A stretch of 39,634 nt of DNA from Dorea_D hominis (GCF_014287705.1 NZ_JACOOY010000023.1:1-39634), one strand, 5' to 3'. Shown: positions 1 to 8,041, counted from the stretch's first letter. The notes: generated from the sequence alone by a model not told the origin. Program-made: numbers and translations.

Positions 1-870
1 CGTTCTTCCAGAATTGCTTCAAATACATAATCCGGTATTGGAAGTTCACGCACACCAGCAGGTGTTTTTGTTTTAATTTCCTGCTTTGTCAGCATCTTAG
101 GTGCACAGTCTTCTGCTTTTGGATACTTCTGTTTAAAGAAACGAATCACATTTTCTGCCATTTCATAATGGTAAAATGGAACTAATTGTTCATGTGAAAA
201 ATACAGTTCTCTTTGTCCGTCTGGTATTTTTTTTAATACCAATTTACATTCAATACCCATTGCATTTAAAAAATCTTCAAAATCCTTCAGATGTTCCGGA
301 TTTTCCAGACTATCATAAAAACCTTGATTCAGTCTTCCAAAGCGATACTGCATCCCATTTCCTACTGTAATCATCATCATTCTTCTAACATAATTCGATA
401 ACCGGATAAGAGCTGAATCATTTTTCAAAGCCATATTACTAATCAGCCATCTCAAAAATGGAAGTTTTGGTTCACTGATTTCATCATCTTTTCCAACTTC
501 CAGAGATTGTAAATAGCGCTCTATATTGGCAGTTTCTGCATCAATATAATCTAAATTATCAAAATTATATTCTCGCAAACCAAAATTACATTTAAAAATG
601 ATTTTTCCATTTACAGATAATTCTTCTTCACGTAATTCCTGATTTGATAATCTCGAATATTTGTAACTTAATTCTGTATCTTCAAATCTGAATTCATATT
701 AAAACATTGCTGCATCTTCTTTGGAATCCGCGTTGAGTAAAATTCCATTACTCGCATATCTTGTTCCGCCAAACATTGTTGAACCAATATCAAGAATTGC
801 TCTTCCAAGGTTCGTCTTGCCAGTCGCATTACGTCCATAAATCAACATTTTGCCGATGATAGCATCTGAA
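1..870 (-). pseudogene. Broken AAA-type ATP-binding protein gene (3' part runs off the window)
   Basis: Read on the minus strand, one frame codes for MLIYGRNATGKTNLGRAILD at about 849-790, a Walker A loop (GRNATGKT) of the kind found in RecF/SMC-like AAA ATPases annotated as ATP-binding or abortive-infection proteins. The frame hits an in-frame TAA at 699-701 (context ...DAAMF-stop-YEFRFEDTELSY...). It then continues open, in the same frame, for about 230 codons to the window edge, with a plausible globular sequence. The 5' end is missing: coding similarity stops near 870, where sequence of an insertion element begins. The two lesions (lost N-terminus, internal stop) make it a pseudogene. The exact subfamily cannot be told without the distal Walker B/signature part, which lies outside the window. 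Confidence 0.7.
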
Positions 871-875
871 AGACA

Positions 876-1203
876 AGCTCTCTATTGGCATTATACATTC
901 TAATCCACTTTCTTAAAAGACCGGAAGAGATATCATATTTTATTTCTAAATCAATGGAAGAGCCGTCACCTCTTACATATTCCTCAACCACTTTCATTTT
1001 AAATTCTTTCGAATAAGACCCATTTCGCATTTTTTTGAAAAACCGGCAAGTCCATGTTTGTTATAAATCAAGGCCCAGTCCTGAATGGTTCTTGAAGAAA
1101 TACATAGTTCTCCACATATCTGTGTTCTAGATTTATTTTCTTCAAGATAATCTATAACAGCCTGTTCTTTTTCTTCCGGTGTAAACTTTGCTTTTCTGGA
1201 CAT
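876..1203 (-). pseudogene. IS3-family transposase OrfA, frameshifted and truncated
   Basis: The ATG at 1201-1203 (MSRKAKFTPEEKEQAV) lies 8 nt after GGAGG, so it is preferred over the upstream TTG at 1218. The protein has a helix-turn-helix (residues about 10-50, RTQICGELCISSRTIQDWA). At an A7 run (about 1031-1037) the first frame goes on to a stop near 994. The family sequence resumes one frame back as MRNGSYSKEFKMKVVEEYV with a second helix-turn-helix (ISSGLLRKWIRMYNANREL). Two HTH units in tandem are typical of IS150-type OrfA. After NREL the sequence is no longer transposase. Either one A was lost from an A8 run, or the A AAA AAA heptamer allows -1 slippage. The truncation makes it non-functional in any case. 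Confidence 0.75.
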
Positions 1204-1242
1204 GAAAAATACCTCCAAAGTAACAGATTTTTATATTTAATC

Positions 1243-1262
1243 TGTCTACTTTAGAGGTATCA
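1243..1262 (-). repeat. Terminal inverted repeat (outer end) of the IS3-family remnant
   Basis: TGATACCTCTAAAGTAGACA on the minus strand, beginning with the conserved TG dinucleotide of IS3-family ends. The partner repeat is missing from the window. A second small inverted repeat (ACAGAT...ATCTGT) sits just inside it, before the transposase RBS. Confidence 0.6.
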
Positions 1263-1349
1263 TATCAAACAGCAGGTGGTTTATTTGTTTTCCAAAGTTC
1301 CGTTTTTCGGATCAACGAAAAACTCCACAATGTAAAACAGGGCTTTGCC
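1263..1349. other. Gene-free spacer with two short perfect hairpins
   Basis: Between the IS end and the hypD terminator no supported gene is visible. Two short perfect inverted repeats occur: GTTTTTCG-GATCAA-CGAAAAAC at 1302-1323, and AGGGC-TTT-GCCCT at 1339-1351. On the minus strand a short open frame ends in ...VEFFVDPKNGTLENK. It is too short and lacks a start context, so I do not call it. Confidence 0.4.
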
Positions 1350-1395
1350 CTAACAAATAAAAAGATACCCGGAAACTTTTACATTTCCGGATATC
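1350..1395 (-). terminator. Rho-independent terminator of hypE-hypD
   Basis: On the minus strand, GATATCCGGAAA (1384-1395) pairs with TTTCCGGGTATC (1364-1375) around an 8-nt loop, with one G/U-type mismatch. It is followed by a T-rich tract (TTTTTATTTG). It begins about 30 nt after the hypD stop. Confidence 0.8.
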
Positions 1396-1424
1396 CTGTC
1401 TTATATCTTATATTATTTTACATC

Positions 1425-3800
1425 TTAGCCGAAAGACTGCTCTGTACGGTTGATGATCTCATCCTGTAACGGTTTGCTTAAGTTACGGAAGAAGTCACTG
1501 TATCCGGCTACACGAACGATCAGGTCGCGGTAGTCATCCGGATGTTTCTGTGCTTCGATCAATGTCTGTCTGTCAATGACATTGAACTGGATATGATGTC
1601 CGTCCATTGCGAAATAGCTACGGATCAGGCTGGACATGTTCTCAAGTCCTTTTTCTCCTGCTACAACATCCGGAGTAAATTTCTGGTTCAGAAGAGTTCC
1701 TGCTGTTGCAAGGTGATCCATCTTTGAGCAGGATTTGATAACTGCTGTAGGACCGTTTGTATCAGCGGATTTCTCCGGTGAGATACCTTCAGATACCGGA
1801 ACATTTGCTTTTCTTCCGTTAGCAGTTGCTCCGATTACTTCTCCGAAGTAAACGTGGCATGTTGTCGGGAGCATATCTACTCCGTATTTTCCGCCTCTCA
1901 TAGTCGGACGTCCTGTAATCAAATCATGGTACAGGTTAAATACATCCTGCATGATAGAATCTGCATAGTCATCATCATTGCCATACTTCGGTGTCTTATC
2001 ATGTACCATACGATAAATTGCATCGTATCCTTCAAAGTTATGATCCATCGCTTCGATCAGTTCTTCCATTGTGAAGTTTTTCTTATCGAATACGTTATAT
2101 TTAATTGCTGTGATACAATCTGTAACAGTTCCGATACCTACACCCTGGATATAGTTTGTATTGTATCTTGCTCCACCTGCATTGTAATCTTTTGCATTGC
2201 TGATACAGTCGTTTGTTACAACTGAAAGGCACGGTGCAGGCATGTTCTCTGCATATAATTTCTCGATTACATTATTTCCACGTACTTTGATATCGATGAA
2301 ATGTTTCAGCTGTTTCTGGAATGCATCCCATAATTCTTCATATGTCTTGAAGTCTTTTGCATAACCAAGTTTCAGACCGAGCTGTTTGCCGGATTCATTG
2401 TCAAATCCATTGTAAAGTGTAAGTTGGAATACTTTCGGGATGTTCAGATATCCGGTCAGGATATATGCTTCACTTCCCCATGCTCCTGTCTCAACGCATC
2501 CTGAAGATCCGCCGCGGCGTGCATCTTCCAGTGATTTACCTGCATTGATAAGCTCCATTGTCTGTGCTTCTGTATTGTAGAATGCCGGCTGTCCCCATCC
2601 TTTTCTTGAGATCTCGCATGCTCTCTTTAAGAAACGTGCCGGTGTCTTCTTGCTGATTGTTACGTTAGAGTTTGGCTGAACCAGTTTCATCTCGTCCATA
2701 CAGTCAAGGATCAGATAGCTGACTGCGTTAACTCCATCGCGTCCGTCCGGCGTCACACCACCTGTATTGATATTTGCAAAATCTGTGTATGTAGCACTTT
2801 CTTTTAGTGTGATACCTACTTTTACCGGTGCCGGCTGGTTGTAGAATTTCACCCATAAGCACTCTAACAGCTCTTTTGCTCTATCATCATCCAGAATTCC
2901 TGCTTCCGTATCTGCCTCGTAGTATTTGATCAGATGCTGGTCAAGACGTCCCGGGCTGAATGCATCCCATGGGTTCAGCTCTGTTGTAACTGCCAGATGT
3001 GTGAACCAGTATAACTGGATTGCCTGCCAGTATGTCTTTGGTGCATGTGCAGGAACAACTTCCAAGTTGGCTGCGATCTGTTTTAATTCTTCTTTACGAA
3101 CCGGATCAGCTTCTTTCTCAGCCATCTCCAGTGCTAATTCATGATATCTCTCGCCAAGGATGATCACTGCGTCGCAGGAAATATCCATAGCTTTTAACTC
3201 TTCCATCTTGTCGTATGCTTCCGGATCATTTAAGAAATCAAGCGAATCCATTGTCTTCTTGATTTTCTCTTTGTAATCCATATATCCGGTTGTAAATACC
3301 TGTTCTCCACCACATGTATGTCCCGGTCCTCTCTGCTCCATGAACTCGGTGAACATACCTGCTGAATAGCAGTCATTCCACTCCGGAGTCATAGTTGCAA
3401 GAAGTTTTTCTCTCATGCTGCGTCCCTGCCAGAATGGGATGATCTCCTCTGCCTGAAGCTTTCTGTCTTCTTCTGTTGTATGGAAAGATACAAGGTCACG
3501 CTCGCTCATAACTGTCATATCTTCTACGCTGTGGCAACAAAGTTCCGGGAATGTCGGAGATGCCTGCGGGTCTTTTCCTTTTTCACCTACGATCAGTTCT
3601 CCATCACCCAGATATAATGTCTTCTTGGAGAAATACTCTTTTAATACCATAGATCTCATTACAGGAATAGAATATTTTCCATCATTCTCTCTGTAAAAAT
3701 CTGTCTCGATCTTCGCTCTCTCCAAGTCGATATGTACCGGTGTTGTTACACTCAGTTCTCTCAGTTTCTGAATTCTTTCATTCATGCCTCTTTTTGCCAT
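1425..3800 (-). CDS. hypD: Glycyl-radical enzyme, trans-4-hydroxy-L-proline dehydratase (HypD type)
   Basis: 791-residue glycyl-radical enzyme of the pyruvate formate-lyase-like superfamily. The radical loop RVAGYSDFF places the radical glycine at G766, and the thiyl cysteine motif SSGCVE gives C435 with E437. The pocket residues described for Clostridioides difficile HypD appear with a uniform +1 offset: F153, H161, D279, S335, F341 and Y451. This argues for hydroxyproline dehydratase rather than pyruvate formate-lyase (which has a Cys-Cys pair) or glycerol/choline enzymes. The known reaction is trans-4-hydroxy-L-proline to pyrroline-5-carboxylate plus water, after which ProC can make proline. 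proC is not in this window. The start is supported by AGGAGG inside the end of the preceding activase gene, 4 nt upstream. The enzyme is oxygen sensitive, so an anaerobic host is expected. The numbering comparison is from memory. Confidence 0.88.
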   Translation of the reverse strand: MAKRGMNERIQKLRELSVTTPVHIDLERAKIETDFYRENDGKYSIPVMRSMVLKEYFSKKTLYLGDGELIVGEKGKDPQASPTFPELCCHSVEDMTVMSERDLVSFHTTEEDRKLQAEEIIPFWQGRSMREKLLATMTPEWNDCYSAGMFTEFMEQRGPGHTCGGEQVFTTGYMDYKEKIKKTMDSLDFLNDPEAYDKMEELKAMDISCDAVIILGERYHELALEMAEKEADPVRKEELKQIAANLEVVPAHAPKTYWQAIQLYWFTHLAVTTELNPWDAFSPGRLDQHLIKYYEADTEAGILDDDRAKELLECLWVKFYNQPAPVKVGITLKESATYTDFANINTGGVTPDGRDGVNAVSYLILDCMDEMKLVQPNSNVTISKKTPARFLKRACEISRKGWGQPAFYNTEAQTMELINAGKSLEDARRGGSSGCVETGAWGSEAYILTGYLNIPKVFQLTLYNGFDNESGKQLGLKLGYAKDFKTYEELWDAFQKQLKHFIDIKVRGNNVIEKLYAENMPAPCLSVVTNDCISNAKDYNAGGARYNTNYIQGVGIGTVTDCITAIKYNVFDKKNFTMEELIEAMDHNFEGYDAIYRMVHDKTPKYGNDDDYADSIMQDVFNLYHDLITGRPTMRGGKYGVDMLPTTCHVYFGEVIGATANGRKANVPVSEGISPEKSADTNGPTAVIKSCSKMDHLATAGTLLNQKFTPDVVAGEKGLENMSSLIRSYFAMDGHHIQFNVIDRQTLIEAQKHPDDYRDLIVRVAGYSDFFRNLSKPLQDEIINRTEQSFG

Positions 3801-3804
3801 TGTT

Positions 3805-4713
3805 TTAACCTCCTATTCTGGTATTTGAGAAGCCTTCATCCTGGAAAAGTTTTACAAAACCTTCCATCTCTTCATTTGTTGGTGCCGTTAAATCAGTTCC
3901 TTTATATTCCATATCCAGTTTTGGATACTTGCTGCTTCCTGTATTATGGTACGGCAACAAATTCACCTGTGCCGGATGGATATTGTGTTCTTTTAAGAAC
4001 TGAATGGTTGCCTTCATATTCTCATCATTGCCATTCACTTCTTTGACTGTCGGAATACGGATGTAAATCCTTGCTCCTGCATCCGATAATTTCACAAGGT
4101 TCTCAAGAATCAGTCTGTTATCTACGCCTATGTACTTCTTGTGAAGCTCCGGATTCATCACTTTCACATCATATAAAAATGTATCTACATACGGTAAAAC
4201 CGCTTCAAATTTATCATACGGCACATATCCGCACGTATCAATTGTTAAAGAAATCTCTTCCTTCTTAAGTGCTTTGGCAATTTCCAGCACATACTCCGTA
4301 GACATTGCCATAACTTCTCCGCCGGAAAGAGTAACACCGCCGCCGGATTGCTCGTAGAACATCAGATCCTTCATCAGTTCTTTTACCAGTTCTTTTACCG
4401 GATACTCTTCTCCCACTGTCTCACGGATTCCTTCCGGGCAGTAATTCTCACACTTTCCGCAAAGATTACACAGAGATTTGTCAAGAACCGGTTTTCCCTC
4501 CGTCATTGAAATCGCGCTCTGCGGACAGACTTTTGCACAGGCTCCGCATCCAATGCATTTTTCCTTATCGTACTGAAGTTCTCTTTCAAATCGCTGCGTC
4601 TCCGGATTGTGACACCAGACACATTTCAGTGGGCATCCCTTAAAAAAAACGGTAGTACGAATTCCATCTCCGTCATGAATAGAATACTTCTGGATATTCG
4701 TAATATAATTCAT
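3805..4713 (-). CDS. hypE: Glycyl-radical enzyme activating enzyme (radical SAM, HypE)
   Basis: 302 residues from the ATG at 4713, chosen because GGAAGGAGT lies just upstream. A longer frame to 4803 would add a 30-residue tail with no RBS. It contains the radical-SAM cluster C27-x3-C31-x2-C34 (CPLKCVWC), which binds a 4Fe-4S cluster and SAM. Two ferredoxin-like 4Fe-4S motifs follow (C53/56/59/63 and C82/85/88/92), then the conserved SGGGVTLSGGEVM segment of glycyl-radical activases. It makes the 5'-deoxyadenosyl radical that abstracts hydrogen from the partner glycine. It lies directly upstream of hypD (4-nt gap) in the same transcript, so its substrate is almost surely that enzyme. The ferredoxin insert distinguishes it from the short pyruvate formate-lyase activase PflA. 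Confidence 0.9.
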   Translation of the reverse strand: MNYITNIQKYSIHDGDGIRTTVFFKGCPLKCVWCHNPETQRFERELQYDKEKCIGCGACAKVCPQSAISMTEGKPVLDKSLCNLCGKCENYCPEGIRETVGEEYPVKELVKELMKDLMFYEQSGGGVTLSGGEVMAMSTEYVLEIAKALKKEEISLTIDTCGYVPYDKFEAVLPYVDTFLYDVKVMNPELHKKYIGVDNRLILENLVKLSDAGARIYIRIPTVKEVNGNDENMKATIQFLKEHNIHPAQVNLLPYHNTGSSKYPKLDMEYKGTDLTAPTNEEMEGFVKLFQDEGFSNTRIGG

Positions 4714-4747
4714 GATCTTACTCCTTCCCGTTACTTTTGTTTTACTG

Positions 4748-4775
4748 TTAGACTTTTGTTTGTACTTTAGTCTAA
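4748..4775. promoter_or_regulatory. Inverted repeat over the hypE start site, candidate operator
   Basis: TTAGACT (4748-4754) and AGTCTAA (4769-4775) form perfect 7-bp arms with centres 21 bp apart, two helical turns. One arm abuts the -10 box and the other falls about 15-20 nt into the transcript. This placement suits a repressor that blocks RNA polymerase. The regulator is unknown. Confidence 0.5.
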
Positions 4776-4803
4776 TAATAACAAAGAAAGAGAAGTTTGT
4801 CAA
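4775..4803 (-). promoter_or_regulatory. SigA-type promoter of hypE-hypD
   Basis: On the minus strand the -35 is TTGACA (4798-4803, full consensus), the spacer is 17 bp and the -10 is TATTAT (4775-4780). Transcription would start near 4768, leaving a leader of about 55 nt before hypE. Confidence 0.75.
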
Positions 4804-4825
4804 TCTGTTATCAAACTTCTCTTTC
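4786..4825. terminator. Perfect 14-bp inverted repeat, probable terminator of the lon-ysxC transcript
   Basis: GAAAGAGAAGTTTG (4786-4799) and CAAACTTCTCTTTC (4812-4825) pair perfectly around a 12-nt loop. On the minus strand the stem is followed by TTTGTTATTATT. It sits after the ysxC/response-regulator remnant and overlaps the -35 box of the hypE promoter, so it could also be a regulatory site for hypE. Confidence 0.55.
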
Positions 4826-4826
4826 C

Positions 4827-4966
4827 TTATTCTCTTATTCTTCGCGCTGTCTCCATGCCGTTTAATTCTTTCATGTAGGTGTCAAGAAACAGCAGTTCCA
4901 TAGCAGTACTGTATTCAAAAGGTTTCTTTCAATCTCTACATCTTCACAGATGACAATTTCTCTCAT
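4827..4966 (-). pseudogene. Remnant of a LytTR-type response regulator (receiver domain pieces)
   Basis: The minus-strand frame from the ATG at 4966 reads MREIVICEDVEIERN, the usual N-terminus of an AgrA/VirR-like receiver with the acidic E-D pair. A different frame then reads FEYSTAMELLFLDTYMKELN followed by GMETARRIRE and a stop at 4827. FLDTYM holds the phospho-acceptor aspartate, and GMETARRIRE is the typical following helix. The middle of the receiver and the whole DNA-binding domain are missing, and the two pieces are out of frame, so it is a decayed fragment. The ATG lies at the ysxC stop, so it would be transcribed with ysxC. Confidence 0.6.
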
Positions 4967-4969
4967 CCA

Positions 4970-5572
4970 TTACTCCTCTTCATTCTTCTCCATAAATTCC
5001 GTCTCAACCAGCTCCCATATCTCATCTCTTCCCTGCTTCGTCACAGATGAAAATGGAATAACAATCGTTCCCGGAAGCAGATTTAATCCTTGGCGAATTG
5101 CTTTGATCTGCTTTTGTACCTGGCTGCGCTTGATCTTATCTAATTTAGTCGCGATAATGATCGGATTGAATCCCTGCTCCACGATCCAACTGTACATCAG
5201 TTTGTCGTTCGCAGACGGATCATGCCGGATATCAATCAGAAGAAAGACTGCCTTCAACTGTTCCGATCCATGGAGATACCGCTCAATGAGCTGACCCCAT
5301 TTCGCTTTTTCCTGCTCAGATACTTTTGCATATCCATATCCCGGAAGATCTACCAGATATAATTCTTCATTAATATTGTAAAAATTAATCGTCTGTGTCT
5401 TTCCTGGTGTCGCGGAAATACGCGCAAATGATTTCCGATTCATGAGAGCATTAATGAGGGATGATTTTCCAACATTTGATTTTCCTGCAAATGCAATTTC
5501 CGGATGTTCATTTTCCGGTAATTTACTTGTAATTCCACATACTGTTTCCAGATTCAGGCTTCTTATAACCAT
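4970..5572 (-). CDS. ysxC: Ribosome biogenesis GTP-binding protein YsxC/EngB
   Basis: 200 residues, the normal length for the YihA/EngB/YsxC family of TrmE-Era-like GTPases needed for late assembly of the large ribosomal subunit. G1 is GKSNVGKS (30-37), the switch region ATPGKTQ follows, G3 is DLPG in the family signature LVDLPGYGYAKV (75-78), and G4 is TKLD (142-145). It lies 15 nt downstream of lon on the same strand. The lon-ysxC pairing is conserved across Firmicutes, so co-transcription with lon is likely. Confidence 0.95.
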   Translation of the reverse strand: MVIRSLNLETVCGITSKLPENEHPEIAFAGKSNVGKSSLINALMNRKSFARISATPGKTQTINFYNINEELYLVDLPGYGYAKVSEQEKAKWGQLIERYLHGSEQLKAVFLLIDIRHDPSANDKLMYSWIVEQGFNPIIIATKLDKIKRSQVQKQIKAIRQGLNLLPGTIVIPFSSVTKQGRDEIWELVETEFMEKNEEE

Positions 5573-5587
5573 ATTCTTTTCCCCCTT

Positions 5588-7924
5588 TTAACGCTTTAAT
5601 GCAAGCTTCAATACTTCATCCATATGAGAAACCGGAATGATCTCCAGTCCTTTTGTAATCTCTGTTGATATCTCTTCTACATCCGCTTTATTTTCCTTTG
5701 GAACAAGAACTGTCAGGATTCCCGCATTTTTAGCAGCGAGAAGCTTTTCTTTCAGACCTCCGATTGGAAGAACCCTTCCACGCAGCGTAATTTCTCCGGT
5801 CATTGCCAGATCTGCACGGACTTTTTTCCCTGTAACAGCCGAAAAGATTGCTGTTGCCATTGTAATTCCCGCCGACGGACCATCTTTTGGCACTGCACCT
5901 TCCGGTATATGTATATGAATATCATGCTCTTTGAAAAATTTCTCGTCAATCTTATGCTCCGAGCTGACGGAGCGGATATAACTGATACCTGTACGCGCGG
6001 ATTCTTTCATCACATCTCCGAGCTGACCGGTCAGCAGGATTTCGCCTTCTCCCGGCATGACATTTACTTCAATCTGAAGCGTATCGCCGCCAACACTTGT
6101 CCATGCAAGTCCCCGCACAATACCAACTTCATCCTTGTCATTTTTCATCTGATAGCTGAACAGCTCTCTTCCGAGATAATGTTCCAGATTCCTTTCTGTC
6201 ACGCGTACGGCTTTCTTCTTATCTTCCAAAATCTCTCTTGCTGTTTTGCGGCAGATATCAGCAATTTTACGTTCCATCTGCCTGACTCCGGCTTCTTTTG
6301 TATAATTTCTTGCAATCTTCCACAGAGCTTTCTTGCTGATCGACAGTTGTTTTTCTTTTAAACCGTGCTTTTTCAGCTGTTTCGGGATCAGGTGTTCTCT
6401 TGCAATATGAAGTTTTTCATTTTCCGTATAACTGCTGATCTCAATCACTTCCATACGATCTAAAAGCGGTCTTGGAATCGTCTGTAATGTATTCGCTGTT
6501 GTCACGAATAATACTTCCGAAAGATCCAGCGGAACCTCCAGGTAATGATCTCTGAAATTCTTGTTCTGCTCCGCATCCAGTACTTCCAGAAGTGCTGAAA
6601 ATGTATCCCCTTTATAATCATTGCTGACTTTGTCGATCTCATCCAGAAGGAGCAGTGGGTTCTTCACTCCGGCATTCTTCACAGCCGCTGCAATTCTTCC
6701 CGGCATCGCTCCGACATAAGTTTTTCTGTGACCGCGGATCTCTGCCTCATCTCGTACGCCTCCGAGTGAAATACGCACATACGGCTTCTTCAAAGCATGC
6801 GCCAGTGATTTTGCGATGGATGTCTTACCGGTTCCCGGAGGTCCAACCAGGCAGAGGATCGGTGCATCTGTGTTCTTCGTCAGAGCGCGTACCGCCAGAA
6901 ATTCAAGCACACGTTCCTTTACTTTGTCCAGTCCATAATGATCTTCGTCCAAAATCTTTTTGGCATATGCAATATCTTTGTGTTCTTTGCACATATGATC
7001 CCACGGCATATCCAGCATCGTTTCGATATAAGTACGGATAACTCCCGACTCTGCCGGATTATTCATGGAATTACGGAATCTCCGTATCTCTTTGGAAATC
7101 TTCTCTTTTACTTCATCCGGTGCCTCCAGCGCATCACACTTCTGCTGAAATTCATCCGCATCCGATAACTGATTTTCATCTCCAAGCTCTTCACGAATCA
7201 GTTTGAGTTCTTCACGCAGAATATATTCCCGCTGGTTTTTATCCACGCGTTCTTTAATCTTTTCCTGTAATTCTTCTTTAATATTAAGTACCTGAATCTC
7301 ATTCACAAGCTTATAGGCAAGTTTGTCATACCGTTTCATAAGATTCGTTTCTTCCAGAAATTCCTGATATTCCGGATAAGACATCGGAACATTGGCATTG
7401 ATCACATTTACCATTTTCTTAAGATCTGTGATCTGATCGATCTGATCTGAAAATTCCTTCGCAATCTTTGGATTCTTTGCCATGTATTCTTTGAAAATAT
7501 CCCGGAGTCCCTGCACCATTGCTTCCAGATTGAGTGGTGACTGTTCTGCTCCGGTATCTTCCCATGAAGTATCCACATCCTCTCGCACTGCAACCATTCC
7601 GCGCAGATATGGCTCTTTAAACTCCAGATCAATGAGTTCTGCTCTCTGCTCTCCGCTTATCAGAACACGGCTGATCTTCTTCGGAAGCTTCACAATCTGT
7701 TTGATTGTTGCAATACATCCGATTCTGTGTATATCTGTCACATCCGGATCTTCTGTCTCTATCTCATACTGCCCTGTCAGGAAAATCTTCTCTCCTTCTG
7801 TCATAGCCTGGTCAATTGCCTGCAGTGATTTCTCACGGCTCACATCAAAATGTGCCACCATTTCTGGCAGGATCGTCATTCCACGCAGTGCCACAACAGG
7901 CAGACTTATTCTTTCATTTTCCAT
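5588..7924 (-). CDS. lon: ATP-dependent protease Lon (La)
   Basis: 778 residues, standard for LonA. The N-terminal substrate-binding LON domain spans about 1-200, followed by a coiled-coil region around 200-260. The AAA+ module has Walker A GPPGTGKT (361-368) and Walker B LLLLDEIDK. The C-terminal protease domain has catalytic S684 in PKDGPSAG and K727 in GGLKEK. Lon is a soluble homohexamer that degrades misfolded and regulatory proteins. It sits between clpX and ysxC, completing the tig-clpP-clpX-lon-ysxC block. A terminator-like hairpin after clpX and a 115-nt spacer suggest lon can be transcribed separately, though I see no strong promoter in the spacer. Confidence 0.97.
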   Translation of the reverse strand: MENERISLPVVALRGMTILPEMVAHFDVSREKSLQAIDQAMTEGEKIFLTGQYEIETEDPDVTDIHRIGCIATIKQIVKLPKKISRVLISGEQRAELIDLEFKEPYLRGMVAVREDVDTSWEDTGAEQSPLNLEAMVQGLRDIFKEYMAKNPKIAKEFSDQIDQITDLKKMVNVINANVPMSYPEYQEFLEETNLMKRYDKLAYKLVNEIQVLNIKEELQEKIKERVDKNQREYILREELKLIREELGDENQLSDADEFQQKCDALEAPDEVKEKISKEIRRFRNSMNNPAESGVIRTYIETMLDMPWDHMCKEHKDIAYAKKILDEDHYGLDKVKERVLEFLAVRALTKNTDAPILCLVGPPGTGKTSIAKSLAHALKKPYVRISLGGVRDEAEIRGHRKTYVGAMPGRIAAAVKNAGVKNPLLLLDEIDKVSNDYKGDTFSALLEVLDAEQNKNFRDHYLEVPLDLSEVLFVTTANTLQTIPRPLLDRMEVIEISSYTENEKLHIAREHLIPKQLKKHGLKEKQLSISKKALWKIARNYTKEAGVRQMERKIADICRKTAREILEDKKKAVRVTERNLEHYLGRELFSYQMKNDKDEVGIVRGLAWTSVGGDTLQIEVNVMPGEGEILLTGQLGDVMKESARTGISYIRSVSSEHKIDEKFFKEHDIHIHIPEGAVPKDGPSAGITMATAIFSAVTGKKVRADLAMTGEITLRGRVLPIGGLKEKLLAAKNAGILTVLVPKENKADVEEISTEITKGLEIIPVSHMDEVLKLALKR

Positions 7925-7963
7925 ATATACTCTCCTGTTTTATCTTCTTGGATCTCTTTCGTG

Positions 7964-8028
7964 CTTTTCTTATAAAACTGAAAGCTTCTCCGGCTCTTCT
8001 CATACAAAGTTGAAAAGCTTCTCCGGCT
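7964..8028. repeat. Imperfect tandem duplication (about 32-33 bp) in the clpX-lon spacer
   Basis: On the minus strand the block beginning AGCCGGAGAAGCTTTTC (7996-8028) is followed at once by a second block beginning AGCCGGAGAAGCTTTC (7964-7995). Both blocks end in a similar AT-rich tail ending in GAAG or AAAAG. Each contains the near palindrome GAGAAGCTTTTC. It may be a local duplication in the lon leader; no function is evident. Confidence 0.6.
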
Positions 8029-8041
8029 AATATATAAAAGC

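Larger units (their letters stand above)
876..1262 (-). mobile_element. Truncated IS3-family (IS150-like) insertion sequence remnant
   Basis: The outer end at 1262 reads TGATACCTCTAAAGTAGACA on the minus strand. It starts with TG and has the CTCTAAAGTAGACA core typical of IS150-subgroup terminal repeats. It is followed by an RBS (GGAGGT) and the start of an OrfA-type transposase. Only the first roughly 125 codons of OrfA remain. OrfB with its DDE domain and the other terminal repeat are absent, and the sequence passes directly into an ATPase gene fragment near 875-880. No target-site duplication can be identified because one end is lost. Confidence 0.75.

Noticed and set aside
1264..1349. A short gene ending in VEFFVDPKNGTLENK on the minus strand
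   Set aside because: Only about 20 codons without start or ribosome site; it overlaps two small hairpins and is likely non-coding.
4714..4803. N-terminal extension of the HypE activase to 4803
   Set aside because: It would run through the promoter, is not conserved in type, and lacks a ribosome site, while the ATG at 4713 has GGAAGGAGT.
7482..8030. 182-codon plus-strand frame opposite the start of lon
   Set aside because: It is antisense to the well-supported lon gene, has a serine-rich shadow composition and no ribosome site.
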